A stretch of 64,000 nt of DNA from Flavobacteriales bacterium UBA6770 (GCA_905181875.1 CAJIZH010000002.1:62001-126000), one strand, 5' to 3'. Shown: positions 52,476 to 61,283, counted from the first letter of the stretch. Numbers and translations are program-made. Notes: generated from the sequence alone by a model not told the origin.

Positions 52476-55400
52476 CATGTTCGTGACAGCATTTCAATCT
52501 GACGGGAAAAAGCTATTGGCAAGCACCTATATTGGAGGAAGTGAAAATGATGGTTTAAACAACCCTAGCCCATTTGGGTTTGGAAACCCCAGAGTATTAA
52601 ATTACAACTATGCGGATGTTGCTCGCGGAGAAATAGATATTGATAAAGATGATAATATTTATGTGGTGACCTCCACCCAATCTACAGATTTTCCAATAAA
52701 AGGAAACCCTGTTTATCCGAACTATCGCGGAGGAACTCAAGACGGAATTATTGTAAAATTCAAACCACTATTAGACACGCTAATTTGGAGTAGTTATTTT
52801 GGAGGTGCATTTTCTGATGCTATCTACTCTCTGGCATTTCGAAAGAATGGAAACATCACCATTGCTGGCGGAACCACATCATCTGTTCTATTTCCTTCAG
52901 GTGCCCTTCCAGGATATACTGGATTTCAAGGAGGAAGAGCTGATGGATTTGTAGCAGAAATAAGTAACGATGGACAAACAGTTGTTGCTTCAACCTATTT
53001 TGGAACCAGTGAATACGATCAAATCTATTTTGTAGAACGCGATCGCTTTGAGAATGTATATGTGTTTGGCCAAACTGAAGACGCATCAAGCAAACTCGTC
53101 CAAAATGCTCAATATTCCGTTCCAACTGCAGGACAATTCGTAACCAAATTCACTCCATCCATCGATTCTATAATCTGGTCAACCAAATTTGGCACACCAG
53201 TTACTACTGGAAACGCAACACCGAATATCTCTCCTACTGCCTTTTTAGTTGATTTATGCAATTCCGTGTATTTATCTGGCTGGGGAGGAACTACAAATTC
53301 TGGAAAAGGCAACAATTCAACCTTAGTAACTGGCATGGACACTACCAGTGATGCTTTTCAAGCTACTACGACAGGCAGCGATTTGTATTTAATGGTTTTG
53401 GCAGATGATGCGAGTAGAAAAATTTACGGCTCCTTTTTTGGCGGTACGTTTGCCGCAGAGCATGTCGATGGGGGGACTTCACGATTTGATCGCAAAGGAA
53501 AAATTTATCAGGCAGTTTGCGCGGGTTGCCCAACCGCTGCTAGACCATCTGGATCAAGTGATTTTCCAACCAAACCTAATCCCGGAGCAGTTTCAAATCA
53601 AAACAGAGCCAATGGAGGTTGCAACAACGCAATTTTTAAAATGGATTTCTTATTACCTGCAGTTGTAGCTGAATTCCAGTTGCCACGCACTATTTGCACC
53701 AACGACAGTATTCTTTTGCGGAATCTATCGCTGGAACAAAAGGCAACAAACTACAAATGGTATTTTGGGAATGGTGATTCTTCAGAATTAAAAAACCCAA
53801 AGGTCAATTACGACTCTGTAGGAACCTTTGAAATATTATTAGTGGTTTACGATTCTGGATCCTGCAACCTCAACGATAGTATAACTAAGAAAGTAACCCT
53901 AATAAATCCAACTGCATTGACATTGCCTAACGATAGTATTTGCATTGGAGATACGGTGCTGTTAGGAAAATCAAATCCAAGTGAATACGATTACAGCTGG
54001 TCGCCTGGAATCCTTTTGGATGATTCAACCAAAAGAAACCCTTTAACCTCACCTAATGCCCCCACCCAATTTACGTTGCTTATCGATAACGGTATTTGTA
54101 TAGACTCTAATTTTCAATTCATTCAAGTAGATTCTTTCATTAGAGCCGATTTTACGATTCCTGATTCGATTTGCACTCCTGATACTATTAAACTTGCTAA
54201 CCGCAGCGATATCCTTATTGAAACTATTTTACGTTGGGATTTAGCCGGAGGCACAACGGATACAGTGCTTTCTCCAAATTATACGATAACAAAACCAGGA
54301 ACTTACAAATTTCTTTTGGTGCTAAGTGACTCTAATTCATGCAATGAATCAGATTCCATTCAGAAAACAATTCAAGCCAACTCCGATACTACTTTTAAAT
54401 TGAAGGATATTTTAATTTGCAATGAGGATGCATTGCCGATCGGACTTCCTAACGATACGAACTACGTTTACAATTGGAATACCTCTTTTGGAATAAGTGA
54501 TTCTACAACTTCAAATCCTTTTGGTAGCACGAGAGTAGATACTACCTTCAAATTATTCATAAATAAAGGCGTTTGTGTTGATACAGCTTTGCAATTACTA
54601 CAGGCTGACAGCATTCGGATTTTTACACATGGAGATACGATCATCTGTTCCAATGTTCCTTCGTTGGTTCTTGATGGAAACCATTTTGGAACGGGAACCC
54701 TGTACCAATGGAGTTCAAATAAAAGATTTGATGACCAACTAAACACCTCCATTCTAGATAGTTCAGCAAGGGTGTTTTATGGTTCTTTATTTGAAAACAC
54801 CTACTACATGCGTTCCGTTTCTTCAAGGGGATGTAACGCATATGACTCAACAAAAATATTCCTCAATGATTTTGGAATTCGAGTTTCCGACTCGGTTAAT
54901 TTGTGTTTAAACGACACAACATTCCTTAACATTGTTAGCCTAATAAAAGATGACACCCTTAGTGTATTATGGACACCATTCAAAGATATTTATGGTCCAA
55001 ATGACACAACGACAATCAAAGTAAACCCAAGCGAAAGCCGCACCTATTTTGTAGATGTTGAGACAGCATTCAACTGCCGTGCTTCCAGAGAAGTATTTGT
55101 TTTTGTATCGGATATGGACTCTTCTACTGCCCTACTAACTGGAACTAGAGACACCATAGTTAAAGTCTTAAATTCAGAACTGAATGTTGAGCCAAAAGGC
55201 TATGCTTACTTGTGGTCTCCGACTATTGGCTTGAGCGATCCAAACTCAGATAATCCAATTGCTAAACCTGCAGAAACTACAACATACACCGTCACGGTTT
55301 TCGATCCTGAAGTACCGAAATGCAATGTTGAACGAAGTTTTATAGTGCACGTTGAAGAATTGTTCTGCGAACCTCCTTACATCTTTTTGCCGAATACCTT

Positions 55401-55647
55401 CACTCCAAATGGAGATGGAATAAATGACGAATTAGAGTTGTTGGGGAAATATGTTGAGAAAATGAATCTTCAAATTTTCAACCGGTGGGGTGAGTTGGTT
55501 TTTGAGGCAAATGATCAATCGGAAACTTGGGATGGATCGTACAAAGGAAATGAAAATTGGCCCGAAGTATTCGTTTACACATTATATGTTAAGTGTATTG
55601 ACGGTCAGGAATATAAAAGTAAAGGTGATATAACTTTAGTTAAATAA
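52420..55647 (+). CDS. C-terminal part of the giant gliding/T9SS protein: SBBP repeats, PKD-like domains, type B sorting domain
   Basis: Real coding in this frame begins near 52454. It continues the SBBP repeats (KLLASTYIGGSENDGLN, LIWSSYFGGAFSDAIYSLAF, VVASTYFGTSEYDQIYF). PKD-like domains follow (NYKWYFGNGDSSELKNPKVNYDSVGTFEILLVVYDSG, LRWDLAGGTTDTVLSPNY), then further Ig-like units containing SICIGDTVLLGKSNP and YLWSPTIGLSDPNSDNP. The end FLPNTFTPNGDGINDELEL to EVFVYTLYVKCIDGQEYKSKGDITLVK is the gliding-motility-associated CHU_C type B sorting domain. The protein is a surface-exposed or secreted T9SS cargo. porP/sprF starts two bases after the stop. Confidence 0.9.
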   Translation: MRQMLELWKLQLAITFGSDMFVTAFQSDGKKLLASTYIGGSENDGLNNPSPFGFGNPRVLNYNYADVARGEIDIDKDDNIYVVTSTQSTDFPIKGNPVYPNYRGGTQDGIIVKFKPLLDTLIWSSYFGGAFSDAIYSLAFRKNGNITIAGGTTSSVLFPSGALPGYTGFQGGRADGFVAEISNDGQTVVASTYFGTSEYDQIYFVERDRFENVYVFGQTEDASSKLVQNAQYSVPTAGQFVTKFTPSIDSIIWSTKFGTPVTTGNATPNISPTAFLVDLCNSVYLSGWGGTTNSGKGNNSTLVTGMDTTSDAFQATTTGSDLYLMVLADDASRKIYGSFFGGTFAAEHVDGGTSRFDRKGKIYQAVCAGCPTAARPSGSSDFPTKPNPGAVSNQNRANGGCNNAIFKMDFLLPAVVAEFQLPRTICTNDSILLRNLSLEQKATNYKWYFGNGDSSELKNPKVNYDSVGTFEILLVVYDSGSCNLNDSITKKVTLINPTALTLPNDSICIGDTVLLGKSNPSEYDYSWSPGILLDDSTKRNPLTSPNAPTQFTLLIDNGICIDSNFQFIQVDSFIRADFTIPDSICTPDTIKLANRSDILIETILRWDLAGGTTDTVLSPNYTITKPGTYKFLLVLSDSNSCNESDSIQKTIQANSDTTFKLKDILICNEDALPIGLPNDTNYVYNWNTSFGISDSTTSNPFGSTRVDTTFKLFINKGVCVDTALQLLQADSIRIFTHGDTIICSNVPSLVLDGNHFGTGTLYQWSSNKRFDDQLNTSILDSSARVFYGSLFENTYYMRSVSSRGCNAYDSTKIFLNDFGIRVSDSVNLCLNDTTFLNIVSLIKDDTLSVLWTPFKDIYGPNDTTTIKVNPSESRTYFVDVETAFNCRASREVFVFVSDMDSSTALLTGTRDTIVKVLNSELNVEPKGYAYLWSPTIGLSDPNSDNPIAKPAETTTYTVTVFDPEVPKCNVERSFIVHVEELFCEPPYIFLPNTFTPNGDGINDELELLGKYVEKMNLQIFNRWGELVFEANDQSETWDGSYKGNENWPEVFVYTLYVKCIDGQEYKSKGDITLVK

Positions 55648-55649
55648 AA

Positions 55650-56663
55650 TTGAAACTAAAAAAACTCATATTACTTACTCTTTTAGGTGGTTTTTTACAG
55701 CTTACCTCCTACAGTCAGGACCTTCATTTCAGTCAGTTTTTATACTCCCCACACAACCTAAACCCCGGCATGACGGGAAACTTTGATGGACGATATCGCG
55801 TTGCTTTTAACCACCGTCAACAGTGGCAATCATTTATTAATCCCTTCCAAACCACCTCTATTGGAGTTGATGCTAGAGACTTTCTGAATCTCAAGAATTT
55901 TGGTTTGGGATTAAACTTCAATTACGATCAAGTTGGCACTACTAATTTCAAAACCATTCAATTTAGCATACCCGTTTCCTACCGCATAGGTATTACCAAA
56001 GACAGCGTTCATAGCATTACACTTGGCGCTCAGGCTGGACTCGAAAGTCAATCGCTTGATGGTAGTCAGTCTACCTTTGGGTCTCAATTCAATGGCAACC
56101 GATACGATGGGGATAACGCTGGTGAAAACGTATCGGGTAGCAGCGGAGTCAATCCGGTATTTGCAGCTGGCGCGGTTTACAATTTAGACATCAGTCGTAG
56201 CTTAAGATTCAAAGCTGGAGTAGGTATTTACAACCTGAATCAACCTGCAATTGAATTCACTAACGGAGCTGGAGGCCAATTGGATAGACGATTTAACTAT
56301 CATTTAGGCGCAACAGTTTATTTAACGCCAAATTGGTTTCTTACTCCGGGTATGATTCACTCTAGGCAAGGACTATTCCAAGAAACGGTTTTTGGAACAG
56401 AAATCAATTATGAATTTGACGCAGCACTTTATCGCTACCGCGCAGTGTTTGTAGGGGCATGGAACAGAAACGATGACGCTGCCATTGCTGATGTTGGGTT
56501 TTATTACAACTCATGGCGCGTTGGATTCAGTTATGATGTTAATTATTCTCAGCTAGAAACTGCCTCTCGAAACCGTGGCGGTTGGGAAGTTTCAGTTATT
56601 TATATCTTGCGCGAATTGCTTCCAAAACGAAGCAATTACAAGTATTGTCCAAACTTTTTATAG
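55650..56663 (+). CDS. PorP/SprF family type IX secretion system outer-membrane protein
   Basis: 337 residues from a TTG start two bases after the preceding stop (signal peptide KLKKLILLTLLGGFLQLTSYSQ). The start of the mature protein, DLHFSQFLYSPHNLNPGMTGNFDGRYRVAFNHRQQWQSF, is the PorP/SprF signature. The remainder is beta-barrel-like with alternating strands ending AVFVGAWNRNDDAAIADVGFYYNSWRVGFSYDVNYSQL. In gliding bacteria SprF paralogues are needed for surface display of the particular type B cargo encoded next to them, so this one probably serves the giant protein upstream. Confidence 0.95.
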   Translation: MKLKKLILLTLLGGFLQLTSYSQDLHFSQFLYSPHNLNPGMTGNFDGRYRVAFNHRQQWQSFINPFQTTSIGVDARDFLNLKNFGLGLNFNYDQVGTTNFKTIQFSIPVSYRIGITKDSVHSITLGAQAGLESQSLDGSQSTFGSQFNGNRYDGDNAGENVSGSSGVNPVFAAGAVYNLDISRSLRFKAGVGIYNLNQPAIEFTNGAGGQLDRRFNYHLGATVYLTPNWFLTPGMIHSRQGLFQETVFGTEINYEFDAALYRYRAVFVGAWNRNDDAAIADVGFYYNSWRVGFSYDVNYSQLETASRNRGGWEVSVIYILRELLPKRSNYKYCPNFL

Positions 56664-56664
56664 C

Positions 56665-58665
56665 GTGAATTTCAAAAAAGGCATACTCCTTTCCTGTTGC
56701 ACTTTTTGGATAGCATTAAGCTTTGCACAATCCCCTATTCAATGGGCTAAATTCGGCAATATCGCTTTTGAAGAAGGAGACCTTTATGCTGCGATTGACT
56801 ATTTCGGAAAAGCATACAGAGCAGACACCACACAACTCCAGAACCTTATGAAACTGGGCGATTCGTATCGTTTAAACAACAACTACGTAATGGCCGAAAA
56901 ATCTTACCAAGAAGTATATTCGAGACCAACACCAATGCTTTCTAGAGCTAATTATGGAATGAGCGCTTATTGGCTCGCTCGCATGCAACAGTCGCAAGGC
57001 AAGTACGACACTGCAGGTCAAAATTTTGAACGGTACGCGAATTACGAAGCAACCCCTGGATCCTTCTTCTGGAAAGATGCGAAGCAGCAAATCAAGTCTT
57101 GCGCATGGGCACAAAGTAATATCAAAGACTCTACAGACATATCCTTCAATAACACCAATTTTGCTAGTAATTACACCGATTTCGGAGGCACCTTAATCAA
57201 CGATACAACCCTACTGTATTCTTCTTTACGTTTTCTAAAAAAGGACAGTACACTTGCGCTTGCGAAGTCAGAACGCAGCAAAAAAGTACAGACTATTGGC
57301 GCTAGACAGCAAGAGTCAAATTGGACACGCGAGCCAAGCTGGGACACGCTGTTCACCGAAACGGAACTGCACATTGGGAATGCTAGTTATTTTGCGGACA
57401 GCAATTGGCTGCTCTACTCCGAATGTCCCGATTATAACAATTGTAAAATCAAATACCGAAAGTTTAAAGATGGAATATGGAGCGCAGCCATTGAGTTACC
57501 TGCTACCGTAAATCTTGAAGGCTTTTCAGCCACACAACCTGTTATGGCCATTATAAAAGGTAAGCCCACCTTATTCTTCGTATCAAACAGACCGCAAGGT
57601 CGAGGTAAATTGGATATCTGGTACTCTACCTTCGAAAAGCGTTTAAACGACTTTAAATACCCTAGGAACATGGGCAGAAAAGTGAATTCTGCAGGAAATG
57701 AGGTAACTCCATTCTACTCATCAGATAGTAACCAACTCTACTTCAGCTCTGACTGGTGGGAAGGTTATGGCGGATATGATGTTTTTAAAGTTGGTGTAAC
57801 CAATCTTAGATCAACCAGTAAATCGCAAAATGCCTCACAGCCAATCAACACTCCTACAAACGACTTATACTTTTGGGAATCGCCAAAACAAACCATTTTC
57901 GTCAGCTCCAATAGACCTGGTGGAACTAAAATGGTTGGCCAAACTTGCTGCAACGATATTTATTTTGCAGGAATTCAACCACCACAGGAACTCGTCGAGC
58001 CTATTCCAATTATAGATACGATAGCCCCTTCTTTAGATACCTTAAAGGATACGCTTCCATTAATTGTCACAATTCCAGAACTGAACAATTATTTACCTGT
58101 TTTGTATTTCGAAAACGACCAACCCAACCCAGGTAGTTTTAACACTACAACCAATGCGGATTATGCTGATTTACTGAAACAGTTTACGGAAAATAAAAAC
58201 ACTTACTTATCTGAATTTATATCAGTTGCAGAATCTAACGAAAGTGATAGTTTAAAACAATTAGTTAATAATTTATTCAATAAAAAAGTCAAAAATGGAC
58301 TCACTGATTTGAATCGATTTATCGATTTGATGTTACCCGAACTTAAGGCAGGAAAAAAGATAAAAGTCACGATAAAAGGTTATGCGTCTCCGCTTGCGGG
58401 CCCAACATATAACCTCAAACTTTCGCAGCGAAGAATTTCGTCTATCATTAATTACCTCAACAGTTATCAAGAGGGTGTTTTAAAGCCGTTTTTAAGCGAC
58501 ACATCAACTTCGGGAAGGATTATCATAGAACAAGCTTCCTTTGGAGAATCAGAAGCCTCAAACACAGTTAGCGATAATCGCAGAAACAAAGCCTTATCGG
58601 TTTATAGTCCTGCTGCGATATTAGAAAGACGAATTGAGGTGATTAAGGTAACCGAAGAGGAATAA
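56665..58665 (+). CDS. OmpA-family protein with TPR and PD40 repeats, T9SS-locus type
   Basis: 666 residues from GTG 56665, one base after the porP stop; the track start lies inside porP. A signal peptide (GILLSCCTFWIALSFAQ) is followed by TPR-like helices (FEEGDLYAAIDYFGKAYRADTTQLQNLMKLGDSYRLNNNY) and PD40 beta-propeller units (WLLYSECPDYNNCKIKYRKFKDGIWSAAIELP, LFFVSNRPQGRGKLDIWYSTF, LYFSSDWWEGYGGYDVFKVG). The C-terminal OmpA-like peptidoglycan-binding domain has KVTIKGYASPLAGPTYNLKLSQRRISSIINYL. The architecture matches PorE-like proteins linking T9SS to the cell wall, and the PorP-OmpA pairing is standard. Confidence 0.93.
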   Translation: MNFKKGILLSCCTFWIALSFAQSPIQWAKFGNIAFEEGDLYAAIDYFGKAYRADTTQLQNLMKLGDSYRLNNNYVMAEKSYQEVYSRPTPMLSRANYGMSAYWLARMQQSQGKYDTAGQNFERYANYEATPGSFFWKDAKQQIKSCAWAQSNIKDSTDISFNNTNFASNYTDFGGTLINDTTLLYSSLRFLKKDSTLALAKSERSKKVQTIGARQQESNWTREPSWDTLFTETELHIGNASYFADSNWLLYSECPDYNNCKIKYRKFKDGIWSAAIELPATVNLEGFSATQPVMAIIKGKPTLFFVSNRPQGRGKLDIWYSTFEKRLNDFKYPRNMGRKVNSAGNEVTPFYSSDSNQLYFSSDWWEGYGGYDVFKVGVTNLRSTSKSQNASQPINTPTNDLYFWESPKQTIFVSSNRPGGTKMVGQTCCNDIYFAGIQPPQELVEPIPIIDTIAPSLDTLKDTLPLIVTIPELNNYLPVLYFENDQPNPGSFNTTTNADYADLLKQFTENKNTYLSEFISVAESNESDSLKQLVNNLFNKKVKNGLTDLNRFIDLMLPELKAGKKIKVTIKGYASPLAGPTYNLKLSQRRISSIINYLNSYQEGVLKPFLSDTSTSGRIIIEQASFGESEASNTVSDNRRNKALSVYSPAAILERRIEVIKVTEEE

Positions 58666-58897
58666 TTCGATTTTGAAGTTGAGGCTCATTGGTTTCGAAA
58701 GGTAAGGTTGTTCCATCAACACTATTTCCGCAAACGCGATCTAAATTCATCTGCTGTTCAGCTGAATTAACTCCACGATGAAATTGTACGATCGCTCCTA
58801 GCAGGCTCAAATAGAAAAGACATCCTAAACTAAAACTCAATAATGTTGAAATGATAATAACAACGAAACCGTAATTCTTGTACTTTCGAATTATCAT
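58643..58897 (-). CDS. Small putative membrane protein, doubtful
   Basis: 84 residues from the internal ATG at 58897 (the longer track version starts inside the neighbouring gene). One or two hydrophobic segments (YGFVVIIISTLLSFSLGCLFYLSLLGAIVQF) are followed by a polar tail (AEQQMNLDRVCGNSVDGTTLPFETNEP). Its last 23 bases overlap the end of the OmpA gene. Its start codon shares the four bases CATG with the start of the divergent hydrolase gene, leaving no room for separate upstream regions. The sequence looks protein-like, but I consider it uncertain. Confidence 0.35.
   Translation of the reverse strand: MIIRKYKNYGFVVIIISTLLSFSLGCLFYLSLLGAIVQFHRGVNSAEQQMNLDRVCGNSVDGTTLPFETNEPQLQNRIIPLRLP
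58881..58888 (+). promoter_or_regulatory. -7 box of the alpha/beta hydrolase gene (TACTTTCG, one mismatch)
   Basis: TACTTTCG differs from TAnnTTTG at one position, like the nth box, and ends seven bases before the ATG at 58896. Confidence 0.35.
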
Positions 58898-59261
58898 GCA
58901 AGTCGCAATTCCCGTAGTCGTTTTAATAGTAGTGGTTTTAATAGCCTTGGGCATGCTGCTATTCTTGTATCTGCGTCAAGAGAAAATGATTTTCTTAGCA
59001 GAGAAACTTCCTAGAAATCATGTCTTTAATTTCCCAGGTGATGTAGAAGAACGTTTCATGAAATTAGAATCAGGAGAAACGGTTCATGCATTACAATTCA
59101 GAGTAAAAGAACCAAAAGGTATCGTTTTTTACTTTCATGGAAATGCGCGGATCGCTTGCAAGTTGGGGACAATGGGCAAGTGTTTTTCAAGAGCACGACT
59201 GGGATGTGCTGATGTACGATTATCGAGGTTATGGAAAGTCAACGGGTTGGATTCACAATGA
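58896..59261 (+). CDS. N-terminal part of an alpha/beta hydrolase (frameshifted)
   Basis: The ATG at 58896 starts a membrane anchor (VAIPVVVLIVVVLIALGMLLFLYL) and the first strands of an alpha/beta hydrolase (ETVHALQFRVKEPKGIVFYFHGNA). The oxyanion-hole motif HGNAGS is broken: after HGNA the frame leaves the fold (RIACKLG). Dropping one base from GCGCGG at about 59146-59149 restores HGNAGSLASWGQWASVF in the frame of the next ORF. The two pieces form one protein of about 266 residues. Confidence 0.75.
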   Translation: MQVAIPVVVLIVVVLIALGMLLFLYLRQEKMIFLAEKLPRNHVFNFPGDVEERFMKLESGETVHALQFRVKEPKGIVFYFHGNARIACKLGTMGKCFSRARLGCADVRLSRLWKVNGLDSQ

Positions 59262-59697
59262 AACACAACTCCATGTAGAAGCGGAAGAAGTATACAAAAA
59301 GATTATTCCCGAATACCATGAAAAGCGAGTGGTGCTTTATGGACGAAGCCTTGGGACCGGCATTGCGGCTAAATTAGCTACTCTGCACCAACCAGAATCG
59401 CTGGTGTTGTGCACCCCCTATTTCAATTTTGACGATGTGGTTAAATACACCTACCCACTGGTTCCTGTATCGGTATTACTGAAGTATAAATTTAGAACCA
59501 ATGAATACCTAAAGCAACTCAATTGCCATATTTACCTATTGCATGGAACGGAGGATGAATTAGTACCCTACGAATCCAGCGTTAAGTTGAATAAATTGGG
59601 CGATAACATTGAACTGACCACCATTGCAGGTGCAACGCATTCTGACCTTATCGACTACCCTGAATTCCGAGAAAAAATAGAAAAGATACTGGTATAA
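59137..59697 (+). CDS. C-terminal part of an alpha/beta hydrolase (catalytic half, frameshifted)
   Basis: Genuine coding starts at GSLASWGQWASVFQEHDWDVLMYDYRGYGKS. The nucleophile elbow is LYGRSLGTGIAAKL, the catalytic aspartate lies in LLHGTEDELVPYESS, and the histidine in AGATHSDLIDYPEF. This is the anchored S33/BAAT-like serine hydrolase type common in bacteria; the substrate is unknown. The catalytic triad is intact, so the protein would be active if the frame junction at about 59148 is a consensus error. Confidence 0.82.
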   Translation: MEMRGSLASWGQWASVFQEHDWDVLMYDYRGYGKSTGWIHNETQLHVEAEEVYKKIIPEYHEKRVVLYGRSLGTGIAAKLATLHQPESLVLCTPYFNFDDVVKYTYPLVPVSVLLKYKFRTNEYLKQLNCHIYLLHGTEDELVPYESSVKLNKLGDNIELTTIAGATHSDLIDYPEFREKIEKILV

Positions 59698-60159
59698 CCA
59701 AAGAGTTATTTAAGAAAGGCGGTATTAAAAGCTAGTGATCTATTGAACTTTTAAAGTAGCTATCTGAAAGTTAAAAATCTCATTACTTATACTTAAAGCG
59801 ACAATCTATATTAATATATAATTGAATTTTTCCGCGTATTAATTATTTTGATACATCTAAACTTTACATGCTTTAGAGAGTCGAAACTATTCTATTCGTG
59901 GCGTTTTAATTTATTCCAAACTGTCTGTTTGCACCAACAGATTTAAAACTTAAGTTCCTTAAATAATTCTGCTGTGGATTTACTAACAAACGGAAACGAC
60001 CCAATAAAACTTGGCCAAATAAAACAACTACAAATTCAGTTGAATACCTCTGCAATAAATAACCATGGTTAAAGGTTGTTGATTAAGAAGTTGTTCTTCT
60101 TTCAAAGTGATAAATGTAACCTTGAATTCTTAAAGGTTCACTACTTTTGCACCACACTT
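59698..60159 (+). other. Intergenic gap, mostly without recognisable content
   Basis: About 460 AT-rich bases. One plus-strand frame is open for about 45 codons (59952-60080, SSLNNSAVDLLTNGNDPIK) with no start and no known relatives. A Bacteroidota -7 box for the next gene lies at 60142. Confidence 0.35.
60142..60149 (+). promoter_or_regulatory. -7 box of the MerC-like gene (TACTTTTG)
   Basis: An exact TAnnTTTG match ten bases before the ATG at 60160. A CTTG about 17 bases upstream could be the -33 element. The predicted leader is only about five bases. Confidence 0.45.
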
Positions 60160-60513
60160 ATGGATTCCAGCAGATTAAAAACAATTATTGGTGCTAGCTT
60201 TATTGCTATGTTAATGCATTCCTTTTGCTGCGTATTACCTCTTGTTGTAGTTTTAGGGGGATTATCTGGTGCGGCTTCTACCCTATCTTGGATAGAACCT
60301 GCCGAGCCTTATTTAATTGGCTTTTCAATTTTAGCTTTAGGCTTTTCTTTTTATCAAGTGTATAAGCCCCAACCAGAAATAGATTGTGAATGTGAAACAC
60401 ACAGTCACACAAACAAACTCACTTCAAAAGTGTTTTTATGGAGTACAACGATTTTTACTATCGCAATGTATTCACTGCATCATTTTACTGATGTATTTGG
60501 ACATACTCACTGA
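60160..60513 (+). CDS. MerC/MerT-like small membrane protein
   Basis: 118 residues from MDSSRLKTIIGASFIAML; the 28-residue extension at the track start is rejected because a promoter box lies inside it. The first helix carries a paired cysteine motif (MHSFCCVLPLVVVLGGLSGAAST). A second helix (YLIGFSILALGFSFYQVY) is followed by a soluble CECETHSH segment and a final helix ending HHFTDVFGHTH. Paired Cys in helix 1 plus a Cys/His-rich loop is the layout of mercuric-ion transport proteins, but a general metal role is as likely since no mer genes adjoin. Its end overlaps the convergent TonB-like gene by seven bases. Confidence 0.7.
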   Translation: MDSSRLKTIIGASFIAMLMHSFCCVLPLVVVLGGLSGAASTLSWIEPAEPYLIGFSILALGFSFYQVYKPQPEIDCECETHSHTNKLTSKVFLWSTTIFTIAMYSLHHFTDVFGHTH

Positions 60514-60968
60514 CCAACAAAATTGTAAGAAATTGTTCCATCTTGCTTGGTTTCCGAAGTTAGATCTTCATTAAAAGTAGAAGTCAAAGCTGCATTCTTA
60601 GCGGCTTCTTGAAGACACTTATCTTTTGTATTGGTTTTTACTGAATTAACACTTGCTGATATTACTTCTCCAAAACGATTGACAGAAATATTTACAACGA
60701 CCGTGCCTCCACCTTGACAAACATATACCGGATTATTGATGCCTATAATACCCTCTATCCTATTCTTTAGATAATAGGTAATATTGGTTACCTCATCGTG
60801 TTTGTTGCCTAAGTCAGACTTACCCTTTGCTCCAATTGAAGTTTTCTTTTTGCTTTTCTTTTTATCAGAAATTTCGCCCTCCAAGCTTCCAGCCCCTTTT
60901 CGACCTAGATCAGTAGTGCTTTCACTCCTGAGCCATATCAGATACTTGTTTGGTAATCTCTTGGTCAA
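60507..60968 (-). CDS. C-terminal part of a TonB-like energy transducer (frameshifted)
   Basis: The coding part begins at ESTTDLGRKGAGSLEGEISDKKKSKKKTSIG, a spacer rich in lysine and glycine, and ends with a TonB-type C-terminal domain (QGGGTVVVNISVNRFGEVISASVNSVKTNTKDKCLQEAAKNAALTSTFN). The first 14 residues of the track ORF (MTKRLPNKYLIWLR) are out of frame with the real protein. It joins the next ORF upstream (60922-61272) if one base is removed near 60928. Confidence 0.7.
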   Translation of the reverse strand: MTKRLPNKYLIWLRSESTTDLGRKGAGSLEGEISDKKKSKKKTSIGAKGKSDLGNKHDEVTNITYYLKNRIEGIIGINNPVYVCQGGGTVVVNISVNRFGEVISASVNSVKTNTKDKCLQEAAKNAALTSTFNEDLTSETKQDGTISYNFVGQ

Positions 60969-61272
60969 TTTTAGCCTTCTGAGCTTTACTCAGTTCATTG
61001 GTAGCTTCATTAATTGCCTGATTGGTTTTTACTACCGAATATTTTTTGGCATTCAGCCCCTTTTCTTCGAAATTCTCTGGAATCTTAACCTTTTCAATTT
61101 CACGTAATTTAGATAGTGGTTTAATTTCCTGCAAACTCATATTGATGTACGACCAAGCTTTATTCTTGTCAAAATCAATTTGTGTAAAAGCAAAAAACAA
61201 TATCGTGACCAAATGAATGGCTGCTGTTGTAATTATTGCCCAATATGATGATTTAGATATTCGCACACCCAA
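60922..61272 (-). CDS. N-terminal part of a TonB-like energy transducer (frameshifted)
   Basis: Starts at TTG 61272 (a GTG at 61266 is an alternative). One membrane anchor (YWAIITTAAIHLVTILFFAFTQI) is followed by a charged, helical periplasmic stretch (NELSKAQKAKIDQEITKQVSDMAQE), the usual N-terminal half of TonB-family proteins that energise outer-membrane receptors. The frame stops directly after MAQE. Dropping one T gives MAQEESTTDLGRKG and joins the C-terminal piece, for a total of about 255 residues. It lies after yceI on the same strand, behind a strong terminator, so it needs its own promoter. Confidence 0.7.
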   Translation of the reverse strand: MGVRISKSSYWAIITTAAIHLVTILFFAFTQIDFDKNKAWSYINMSLQEIKPLSKLREIEKVKIPENFEEKGLNAKKYSVVKTNQAINEATNELSKAQKAKIDQEITKQVSDMAQE

Positions 61273-61283
61273 TAGTATGAAAT

